A stretch of DNA of 64,000 bases from Cladopsammia gracilis. Its lineage: Eukaryota > Cnidaria > Anthozoa > Scleractinia > Dendrophylliidae. Position 1 is the first letter of the stretch; each line of letters opens with the position of its first letter. This document shows positions 57,676-64,000 of the stretch, piece by piece. The stretch covers positions 1 to 64,000 of the forward strand of contig JAJGOT010001030.1 in the NCBI GenBank assembly GCA_022457155.1. Direction: 5' to 3'. The position numbers were made by a program, and so were the translations under genes. Under the pieces are notes generated by a model. That model saw only the letters and a list, made by a program, of their open reading frames with translations. It was not told the origin of the DNA and ran no database searches.

Positions 57676-58890
57676 TTGCGTGATTTCCTTTGCGTGACAT
57701 AATTCTCGGAAAAACAGGAAGTCGATGATGTCATACAATAGGGGGTTCCCCCAGGAAAATGGGTCATAATATTGCGTTTCAAGGTCATGAGACAGTCGTA
57801 TGATTTCCCTCAACCAATCAAAAGCTTCACCTTTTCACTACACAATCGTGAAACGTTTCAGTGAAAAGTTATTAATTTGTGAAACTTTTCAGTGAAAGTC
57901 ATTTGTGAAGTTTAGAGAAGGTGCCTTACCCTCTGAAAAGAAACAAATATCTTCTCCAAATTAATGAATACTGATATGTTAAAAGGTAAAGAAATATTAT
58001 TTTAGTTGTTAATAGCATAATGTCCATATGCGTGACTTGTCGCACCATTATCGTGAATATACCGCTTATCATCGAAGCAAGATAATGACACTTTATTAAG
58101 CTCATAGCTTCCAAGTTGATGGTTATTGCTTCGGATTGTTTTCATTGTATGATACATTTGCTTGTTATTAAAACATGTTTGCTATTTTTGTTTTCTGATA
58201 ATATGGTCACAACTGCGGTTTTGTTTTAAAAATATAATCTCATATAATAGTATAGAATGAATTGTAATTCAGTAATTCACAATGAATTGGAGAATATGGA
58301 AGAGCCTATATGTCCCTTTTGTGATCAGCAATTAGCAGAAGTTGATAATAGTGCGAGAGAGGTCGAGTCATGCTGTAGTGAACAAGATGTGAATAATATA
58401 GATGGTATGAGCGTCTGTCTAAATTGCGGTACCGTTTATGGTTATGATTATGTTAAAGAGTACGTTGATTTCCATGATAACAAATATAAAATGACGAGAA
58501 AGAGTGTGTATATAAGAAAATATCATATTTTAAACGTCAATGATATAGCACAACAGAATCATGTACAAATCAGTAATGATAATAGAGAGAAAATCCTGAG
58601 AATATTTGCTTTGATTAATGAAGTATTATCGCAGGTTAACAATAACCGTAAACGGATGATTAGTATCAAATTTGTTATCAAGCAATTATTTAGGATGCTT
58701 GAGCTTCCATACAAGAGTATTAAAGTAACGAAGTCAATGAAGACATTAAAATTCTATGAGACTTGGTGGAAACATGTTTATGAATTGATAAAGAATGATA
58801 TCAACAAAATTATTAAAAGGTGACCTGTTGCGTGATTCTCAGAAAAACAGGAAGTCATACGTCATGCAAAGGGGGTTTTCCCTATGAATG
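57676..58890. repeat. Direct repeats flanking the VLTF3-like gene
   Basis: TGCGTGATTTCC...AAAAACAGGAAGTC..ATG.TGTCAT...GGGGGTT occurs at 57677-57755 and, shortened, at 58827-58882 (TGCGTGATTCTCAGAAAAAC). One copy lies before and one after the gene at 58257; the downstream copy starts 4 bp after its stop codon. Also several GTGAAAC(G/T)TTTCAGTGAAA words between 57849 and 57900. Possibly viral expression signals. Confidence 0.65.
58257..58823 (+). CDS. VLTF3-like zinc-ribbon transcription factor
   Basis: 188 aa. Zinc ligands C19-x2-C22 (CPFC) and C54-x2-C57 (VCLNCGTVYGYDY) form a TFIIB-type ribbon. They are followed by KMTRKSVYIRKYHILNVNDI, where late transcription factor 3-like proteins of nucleocytoplasmic and polinton-like viruses have a Y-x-R-x-Y-H motif, and then a helical, lysine-rich C-terminus (cyclin-like helices possible). 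It is likely a late-gene regulator of the element. It stands alone on the plus strand at the left edge of the block. The family assignment rests on motif pattern only. Confidence 0.55.
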   Translation: MNCNSVIHNELENMEEPICPFCDQQLAEVDNSAREVESCCSEQDVNNIDGMSVCLNCGTVYGYDYVKEYVDFHDNKYKMTRKSVYIRKYHILNVNDIAQQNHVQISNDNREKILRIFALINEVLSQVNNNRKRMISIKFVIKQLFRMLELPYKSIKVTKSMKTLKFYETWWKHVYELIKNDINKIIKR

Positions 58891-58944
58891 AGTTATTGAA
58901 TAAAGTTTGTTAGTAAAGTTTATCGTAAAATTTACTCTAAAAGT

Positions 58945-59442
58945 TTACTCGGAAGTGAATTTTTTATCATACTGTTTCTCAAATTTATCGGCAAGAGGAC
59001 AAAGATCGATGATTATTTCATCTAACTGTCTCATTTCATTGATGAAAACAGTGTGGTTGAATTGATTTCCTCTGAGACATGAGCGTAAATCAACTAATAC
59101 TTTTTGATATGTTATGTATGCAAATTTAGACATTTCTATTTTCTTGGTATAATTATTAATTTCACTTACTGTTTTTAGAACTAAACCAGCTCCAGAAATA
59201 GAAGCTAGTATAGCAGGATTTAATGTGATACTACCAGCTACTGTACCAATAACTACTAAGCCTGTTGAAGTTACATTAATAATTAAATTCAATCTCTTGA
59301 AATATTTGAAAGCCTTCTTATAACACCAAAAGCGTTTATGATAAAATTTATACAATGCTTTGATTTCAGATAATTTTTCTGGGCTTATGTTTTTATCAAT
59401 ATGATTGAAATCGAATATTTCTGTTTTATCTGTTTTAGTCAT
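58945..59442 (-). CDS. Two-TM protein, SLATT-like arrangement
   Basis: 165 aa. Residues ~1-45 are charged (SEIKALYKFYHKRFWCYKKA), then two hydrophobic helices separated by a short turn (LNLIINVTSTGLVVIGTVAG / NPAILASISGAGLVLKTVSE, about residues 51-92), then a long amphipathic helical tail. This layout (N-terminal helix, 2 TM hairpin, cytoplasmic helices) is that of SLATT-type pore/effector proteins, but could equally be a virion membrane protein. Last gene of the minus-strand set, 18 bp after the preceding stop. Function not known. Confidence 0.6.
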   Translation of the reverse strand: MTKTDKTEIFDFNHIDKNISPEKLSEIKALYKFYHKRFWCYKKAFKYFKRLNLIINVTSTGLVVIGTVAGSITLNPAILASISGAGLVLKTVSEINNYTKKIEMSKFAYITYQKVLVDLRSCLRGNQFNHTVFINEMRQLDEIIIDLCPLADKFEKQYDKKFTSE

Positions 59443-59460
59443 TTATATTATATATTTGGA

Positions 59461-59862
59461 TTATATTTTAGGATTTGAAAGAAGACAATATAATGCACCA
59501 CTTATTTGGCCCATTATTGGAGATCTTTTTATTTTCTTAGGCAATGAAAGGCAGCAATATGTGTATCCAGGCCCCTTTTCATAGTCATTGTAAAATCTTC
59601 CAAATGCATCATGAAAAATAGCATGTTTAATTAAAAATTGGTATTTGGTGTTTATAGTACAAGAACCTGGTCCTATTAATCCAATGTCAGGGTGTTTTTC
59701 TAATATTTGGTTCATTGATATTGGCTCATTCAAATAGTTTACATACAAAAATTGATATATTAAAGCCGATTCTAATATTTCATCTTTAGTATTAGGATGT
59801 AGGTTTTTTTGGGTTGTGAAAAATTTATTACAAAAATTAATTGCTTGCTTCAAATTCGACAT
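59461..59862 (-). CDS. 133-aa protein with GPG and HD motifs (PLA2-like?)
   Basis: Predicted soluble protein with helical N-terminus (QAINFCNKFFTTQKNLHPNT), then GLIGPGSCTIN, then HAIFHDAFGRFYNDYEKGPG-YTYC. A glycine loop followed by an H-D-x3-x-F-Y helix recalls the calcium loop and HD dyad of viral phospholipase A2-like domains found in some virions, but the spacing is only similar and the resemblance may be coincidental. Lies between the fibre-like gene (18 bp) and the two-TM gene (18 bp), probably co-expressed with both. Confidence 0.5.
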   Translation of the reverse strand: MSNLKQAINFCNKFFTTQKNLHPNTKDEILESALIYQFLYVNYLNEPISMNQILEKHPDIGLIGPGSCTINTKYQFLIKHAIFHDAFGRFYNDYEKGPGYTYCCLSLPKKIKRSPIMGQISGALYCLLSNPKI

Positions 59863-59880
59863 GTATATTTATTGATTATA

Positions 59881-61788
59881 TTAAAACTCTTCAAAAAGTG
59901 CACTGATATGGCAATTATAAGGTGCAAATATAATATCACGATCAATGGATACTAATTTGATTTGTACAACTGTATCTTCCCTGAAATTGATAACTGATGA
60001 TAATATATTGAAAGTGTAATAAATTTTATTTGATGTTTTATTCCATTGTTGAGGTGCAAATGTAGTGGTGCCACCGATGAATATAAACATTTTTTTGTAT
60101 CCTTCAGGCGGTTTATCGTCCAATATCATCAACCATAATTTCACTAATTTTAAATTAACTAATGCAATAAACGATGTTGAACCGTTGAATATGATATTAT
60201 GACTGTTATTATTTTTCATATAATTGCCTAAAAATATGAATTTATTTTTATGGCTTGGTAAGCCAATTATTCTGTGACTATTCATATCCAAATCAGTCTG
60301 CATTGTCATTTTATTATTTTCGATGAAATATATCGAATCAAAAACTGCGGGAGAAACGTCTGAATGTGTTCCTGATATGCCATATACAATCATGTAGCAA
60401 GGTAACTGACTAGGTGAATTATTTTCACCTGATAAATGCATATCGACGTCTAAATATACTGGAGACGTCTGTACTCCCTTTCTAAAATTGATAATTGATC
60501 TGATATAATTTGGGAATTGTTTAGATGTTTGTTTATTCATCCCCAAAACAGATGAGACGCAATTTAATGATTGAAATTTGCTTATTTTGGGCATGAAGAA
60601 TTCTATACATATAGTGTAATAATTTATCGGTATTGGATACATGTTAAAAGCTATCCGAGATTGATATTGATTGTCATTCATTTTTATCAGTTTTAAATCA
60701 TGAGCATTTTTGTTAAAATTATGAGGAGATGAGTTATAATTTGTAATGCCAGTAACAATAATCCTTTCTTCAGAACTTGATTCATCTACGTCTTCCATAA
60801 TATAACGAAAAACGTCTTTTTGAGCATTTGAGTCTGAAACATGTGACTGGTCAACGTATTCCTTATACTTTTTTTCTATATCAGAAAGTTTTGTATTAAC
60901 ATATGATATATCAGATTTTGTATTTATTTCTGAATCAACGTAACTTTTATCAGCTTTTTTGTTAACTTCAGAATCTACATATGATTTATCAGCTTTTGTA
61001 ATGACAGAATTATCAACATATGTCTTTGTACTAGCTTCTGCACCATATTTTGGTTCTGCAAGATTGAATATACTATGATGTGCCATATCAAGTCTATTTT
61101 CCATTGGAGAAATTTCCTTTCGTGATAAAAACATTCTTCTTATATCTTCATAACATGGAATCGAATCATAATGAGTTTGATAGTAACTAACATTTTGTTG
61201 TTTGCTATTAATAACATTATACATCTCCTTCAAATCAATATCTTTAGTCACTTCATGTGTATGTGCTGGGGCATCAGGGTGATATTTTTTCAAAGTGATC
61301 ATATTCACAGCACTGAAATCATTGTTTTCATCCGTATCCATATTTGTGATCAGTTTTCGATCCATATCAATTTCTCCAGGTAGAATTAATTTATTTCCTC
61401 TGAGGTCAAGATCGCCTGTCATATGAGTTGTTCCATCTAACTTTAAATAATGCGTGTCTCCATACTCTTTATTAACAGCATCTTTTTCTGAAATCGGTGT
61501 TTTTAAATTTCTTATATTATTGTTTTTCATATCAAGATTTGCTGTAACTAATGGCAAATGCTTACTAACAAATGTATTTCTTGCAAAATTGAAATTAACC
61601 GCATCATTCAGACTAGTAACTTGTCCTATATTTACTAATTTTTTACCTTGCATATCGTAATCACCATCCTCTGTTAATTTGAACCCTACGCCAGGTAATC
61701 CACGTTGTGGTGTCGCCGTTGATGTTGACGATGGTAAAATTCCATTTGAGTAACTCATATATAATTGAGTTATATTATATTTTTCCAT
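59881..61788 (-). CDS. Fibre-like protein with shaft repeats
   Basis: 635 aa from MEKYNITQLYMSYSNG (61788), a start that overlaps the end of the ATPase gene by 14 bp; an in-frame ATG at 61890 would overlap it by 116 bp and is less likely. The N-terminal third has repeated D-M-x-x-N/K-x-I-x-N-L segments (DYDMQGKKLVNIG, LDMKNNNIRNLKTPISEKDA, MTGDLDLRGNKLI, DLDMNSHRIIGLP). The middle has 14-residue repeats KADKSYVDSEVNK / KADKSYVDSEINT, a trimeric coiled-coil shaft. The C-terminus is β-rich, likely a receptor-binding or knob-like head. Comparable fibre-type proteins occur in phages, adenoviruses and virus-like elements. Confidence 0.65.
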   Translation of the reverse strand: MEKYNITQLYMSYSNGILPSSTSTATPQRGLPGVGFKLTEDGDYDMQGKKLVNIGQVTSLNDAVNFNFARNTFVSKHLPLVTANLDMKNNNIRNLKTPISEKDAVNKEYGDTHYLKLDGTTHMTGDLDLRGNKLILPGEIDMDRKLITNMDTDENNDFSAVNMITLKKYHPDAPAHTHEVTKDIDLKEMYNVINSKQQNVSYYQTHYDSIPCYEDIRRMFLSRKEISPMENRLDMAHHSIFNLAEPKYGAEASTKTYVDNSVITKADKSYVDSEVNKKADKSYVDSEINTKSDISYVNTKLSDIEKKYKEYVDQSHVSDSNAQKDVFRYIMEDVDESSSEERIIVTGITNYNSSPHNFNKNAHDLKLIKMNDNQYQSRIAFNMYPIPINYYTICIEFFMPKISKFQSLNCVSSVLGMNKQTSKQFPNYIRSIINFRKGVQTSPVYLDVDMHLSGENNSPSQLPCYMIVYGISGTHSDVSPAVFDSIYFIENNKMTMQTDLDMNSHRIIGLPSHKNKFIFLGNYMKNNNSHNIIFNGSTSFIALVNLKLVKLWLMILDDKPPEGYKKMFIFIGGTTTFAPQQWNKTSNKIYYTFNILSSVINFREDTVVQIKLVSIDRDIIFAPYNCHISALFEEF

Positions 61789-62410
61789 TGAAATTCTTAG
61801 TTGTGAATTTCCGTGGCTTATCAATATATACGAAGGAATATGGTTCTTTAGTTGCTTTCTCATATAATTCTTTTGGAATACTGTTTTCACGGCAAATTAG
61901 ACTCCTCTCATTAGCACTTGGGAATTCGTAAATAGAGAAATGTGAACAGTTCAATCTTATGTCTTTTGGTGTCTTATAGTAGCTTTGACTCAGATAAATC
62001 ACACTGCAATTTTTGTGTCTCCCTCGTATAAAATAGTCGACCAATGGTTTTTGGTTTTTGTTACATACGAAATCGTCAAATACTACTAATTTCTGTGAGT
62101 CACAGTCAATGTCTTCAACGGGAATAATCTCATCATTGTTTGCTTCGATAACTTCATAGCCAACTTCATCACTTATTGGTTGGAACATATCCATAAGATT
62201 CTGGTACTTAGACTGCTCTAAGTTTTTCGCATACAGGTATACTTTATCAAAATACAACAGATGGATTATCATATGCATTAGTGCATTAGTTTTACCAGAA
62301 CCGCTGGGTCCACAAACCAACATCTGAAATGATCGATCAGGCATGAATTCATATAACTGTTTAAAGTTTGAGACAACATCGTCTTCAACGTCGTAATTTG
62401 GTATTTTCAT
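61775..62410 (-). CDS. Genome-packaging ATPase, FtsK/A32-type
   Basis: 211 aa. Walker A GPSGSGKT at residues 34-41, Walker B KLVVFDDF at about 107-114, and VIYLSQSYYKTPKDIRLNCS as the sensor/arginine region, in the compact size typical of Polinton, adintovirus and virophage packaging ATPases. It would pump the genome into capsids. First gene of the minus-strand set; start MKIPNYDVEDD 148 bp from the divergent plus-strand gene. No stops or frameshift. Confidence 0.85.
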   Translation of the reverse strand: MKIPNYDVEDDVVSNFKQLYEFMPDRSFQMLVCGPSGSGKTNALMHMIIHLLYFDKVYLYAKNLEQSKYQNLMDMFQPISDEVGYEVIEANNDEIIPVEDIDCDSQKLVVFDDFVCNKNQKPLVDYFIRGRHKNCSVIYLSQSYYKTPKDIRLNCSHFSIYEFPSANERSLICRENSIPKELYEKATKEPYSFVYIDKPRKFTTKNFNGKI

Positions 62411-62558
62411 TATGTAATATATGGGTATATTATTTCAATATAACATAGTGTATAACACGGTGTACAACACGATGTAGATCACGATGTAGAACACGGTGTT
62501 AAACGTTATTTTTTATATATGATTTTCATTTTTATGAAATGTAATAATATAACAATAA
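62411..62558. promoter_or_regulatory. Divergent viral promoter with four 12-bp repeats
   Basis: Between the ATPase (-) and the PPxY protein (+). Four head-to-tail units at 62454-62501: AACACGGTGTAC, AACACGATGTAG, ATCACGATGTAG, AACACGGTGTTA. AT-rich tracts with TATA-like words (TATATATG, TATAATAT) on both sides. The units are partly palindromic (ACACGGTGT), suggesting protein-binding sites. Confidence 0.65.
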
Positions 62559-63581
62559 ATGAGTTTACTTAAATGGAAAGAACTTGCAAAGAGAAAATCT
62601 GAATTAGGGAATAAGATTAATTATGTTCATGATAGAATTACGAAACATGATATTAGTCAGCAGACAAGCCAACAGTCATTGGCGAAGGTATTTAAACCAG
62701 TGACTAGTAAATTAGATGATGTTATTGACAGTAATTTAGATTTAAGGATGCCTCCAAGGAAAAAACGACCACCTAAGAAAGGTGAGCCTGGTATTGACTA
62801 TATGCCTGAAGTTGATCCATATAAAGACATGGATGTAGAAGGTCTGATTGATTTTGGTGATTATGTACCAACACAGCAAGAAAAACAACTGGTGCCAAAA
62901 CCTCCAACATATGAAGAATCTTTACAAGATCTTATGGAAGGAAAGAAGGAGATTTATGTTGATCCTCAGTACTTGCCTCCACCAGCATATGATGAGATTG
63001 ATGATGTATTAGAAGATGAGGATATCGATTATGCATTAGATGATGAAGATATGATCAATGAGATTTTGAATGATGTTGGTATTGTGAATTATGAAAATGC
63101 GGATAAGATATTGAATCAATCAACAATGACACCCCAAAAGACTAAGAAATATCTTAATAAGATTATAAAGGAGGCCAAATCAAAAAGGGCCAAATTAAGT
63201 GGCTATAAAGCAAATGTTACAAAACAATACAATAAGGGGGAGATAACATCTGGTGAAAGGCAAATGCGAAACAAAAGAATAGATGTCGCGAGAGTTACTT
63301 TAAATCAATACATACAACATTATGAATCTAAATTGGAAACAACAAAAGGTTCTGGAATCAAAGGCCGAGGAAGAAAACAGAGAGGTGGAAATGTTATGTT
63401 TTTTAATGATGTGAAGCAGCTTGTCAAGAAATTGGAATTGATTATTGGTGAAATTCTAGCAGGGAATACAAGCCTTGAGATGCGAAATACAGGAGCAGCT
63501 ATCCTGGATATTTTACTAAAGGCTGCAGAAATAAATAGACCACAATATAATAAATTGTATAATAAGTACTTCAAAATATAA
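62559..63581 (+). CDS. Virion core-like protein with two PPxY motifs
   Basis: 340 aa. Basic N-terminus, a proline/lysine patch MPPRKKRPPKKGEP (about 64-77, NLS-like), PPTY at 115-118 and PPAY at 142-144 (P141-Y144) in an acidic disordered region, then a charged helical region, then SGIKGRGRKQRGG ending at 276-277 and a helical C-terminal ~63 residues. PPxY motifs recruit NEDD4-family ligases and are used as late domains for budding by several viruses. The GG at 276-277 after a basic stretch could be a maturation-protease site as in adenovirus-like systems. Function inferred; not matched to a named family. Confidence 0.6.
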   Translation: MSLLKWKELAKRKSELGNKINYVHDRITKHDISQQTSQQSLAKVFKPVTSKLDDVIDSNLDLRMPPRKKRPPKKGEPGIDYMPEVDPYKDMDVEGLIDFGDYVPTQQEKQLVPKPPTYEESLQDLMEGKKEIYVDPQYLPPPAYDEIDDVLEDEDIDYALDDEDMINEILNDVGIVNYENADKILNQSTMTPQKTKKYLNKIIKEAKSKRAKLSGYKANVTKQYNKGEITSGERQMRNKRIDVARVTLNQYIQHYESKLETTKGSGIKGRGRKQRGGNVMFFNDVKQLVKKLELIIGEILAGNTSLEMRNTGAAILDILLKAAEINRPQYNKLYNKYFKI

Positions 63582-63601
63582 TTTATGTAACGGTATTATA
63601 T

Positions 63602-64000
63602 ATGGATCGAGAGATAGTTTTATCATCTTATAGTGTAAAAAATCAATGGAATAATAAACCAGAGGATTTTACAACAAATTTTAACAGGCCTATAATATTG
63701 GATCGCAATTCTCAATATGTGGTCGGCCTTAACCGAATCGTTAACATGTCTTTTACATGGTTTAATGTAAATTCATCTTATGGAAATCAATTAATCAGAT
63801 ATAGCTCCGATAGTGGTTCAACATTTAACAACATCACCTTTCCAGCCGGAGTATGGAATTATACAGACTTCAATACATATATCAAGAACATAACGAAGAC
63901 TGGTGATACGTATCCGATAACTCTTGAATTTGATAATACAACATTTAGGGTCACGGTTACATTAGCTCAGAATTATCGGCTTGATTTGACACATTCCAAT
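63602..64000 (+). CDS. Capsid-like protein, 5' part (runs off the window)
   Basis: Open from ATG 63602 to the last base (133 codons), 21 bp after the previous stop. Reads MDREIVLSSYSVKNQWNNKP, then NFNRPIILDRNSQYVVGLNR, then FPAGVWNYTDFNTYIK. The pattern 'f-x-f-x-x-P-I-x-L....y-x-V-x-L....f-x-W-x-N' with β-strand alternation is common in the minor capsid/penton-type jelly-roll proteins of polinton-like elements. Too short here to decide between penton and another capsid protein. Confidence 0.5.
   Translation, partial: MDREIVLSSYSVKNQWNNKPEDFTTNFNRPIILDRNSQYVVGLNRIVNMSFTWFNVNSSYGNQLIRYSSDSGSTFNNITFPAGVWNYTDFNTYIKNITKTGDTYPITLEFDNTTFRVTVTLAQNYRLDLTHSN

Larger units (their letters stand above)
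57620..64000. mobile_element. Endogenous Polinton/adintovirus/PLV-like element (partial)
   Basis: A block with sharply different style from the rest: more AT-rich, intronless, densely packed genes (gaps of 17-21 bp or overlaps on the minus strand), and virus-type functions: FtsK/A32-type ATPase, fibre-like protein, capsid-like protein, VLTF3-like factor. The left limit is set only by the change in composition; no terminal inverted repeat could be tested because the right end is outside the window. Integrase, protein-primed DNA polymerase and protease would be expected further right. All seven reading frames are intact. Confidence 0.65.

Noticed and set aside
61171..61931. Plus-strand frames opposite the fibre-like gene
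   Set aside because: Shadow frames of the minus-strand coding sequence.
57620..64000. Bacterial or phage contamination
   Set aside because: The gene set (A32-type ATPase, VLTF3-like factor, capsid-like protein) and lack of Shine-Dalgarno spacing fit eukaryotic polinton-like elements, and the block is contiguous with repeat-rich animal DNA; a chimeric assembly still cannot be excluded by reading alone.

Overview
The window is nuclear DNA of an animal, most likely a cnidarian and probably an anthozoan (stony coral or sea anemone). It is about 60% AT, has intron-split exons of the ribosome-biogenesis RNA-binding protein RBM19, and is dominated by transposons typical of such genomes: Ngaro/DIRS tyrosine-recombinase retrotransposon, Penelope-like elements with GIY-YIG domains, mariner, an ISL2EU-like element with a YqaJ nuclease, many foldback MITEs, and a Polinton/PLV-type virus-like element. 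No species can be fixed by reading alone.

0-17.4 kb: a 78-bp minisatellite, then the two exons that end the last RRM of an RBM19 gene. After this come large segmental duplications carrying ten tRNA-Glu-type loci, all on the minus strand. Seven have sound arms, one has a U33G change, and two are decayed. A 5,189-bp Ngaro/DIRS-like element (3389-8577) sits in one duplicate; the other duplicate (13.85 kb) preserves the empty site. Two decayed Penelope-like elements lie at 8.6-10.2 and 13.85-15.5 kb.

17.4-45 kb: RBM19-like exons for RRM4, the linker and RRM5 are scattered among MITEs, a mariner-like element (23.85-24.88 kb) and a 198-bp CA microsatellite. A 6.1-kb ISL2EU-like transposon (29215-35353) encodes a THAP-DDE transposase and, convergently, a SAP/SWIM/YqaJ nuclease. 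It has destroyed the splice acceptor of the RRM5 exon. A second copy of that exon at 44.96 kb keeps the acceptor but is 2 nt shorter. The RRM6 exons lie upstream (0.6-1.4 kb), so the RBM19 parts here are out of order and belong to partial or duplicated copies.

29-50.5 kb: about 29.13-39.74 kb and 44.88-50.47 kb are paralogous blocks. Each carries a member of an unusual family with a predicted death-like helical region followed by an ADP-ribosyltransferase-like (DUF3990-like) domain. The left copy is a frameshifted pseudogene. The right copy is intact (48558-50138, minus) and head-to-head with a second, shorter intact member (50441-51388, plus). Tandem ~385-bp units with remnants of a third type lie beside it.

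51-57.6 kb: Penelope fragment, Crypton-like fragment cut by a foldback MITE, short duplications, and a Myb/SANT-like coiled-coil/Q-rich gene with a frameshift in a GA tract.

57.6-64 kb (runs off the end): a compact intronless virus-like block. On the plus strand it has a VLTF3-like zinc-ribbon protein, a PPxY-containing core-like protein and the start of a capsid-like protein. On the minus strand it has an FtsK/A32-type packaging ATPase, a fibre-like protein with shaft repeats, a 133-aa HD-motif protein and a two-TM (SLATT-like) protein. The two gene sets diverge from a promoter region with four 12-bp repeats. Together they look like packaging, virion and late-expression functions of an endogenous Polinton/adintovirus/PLV relative.
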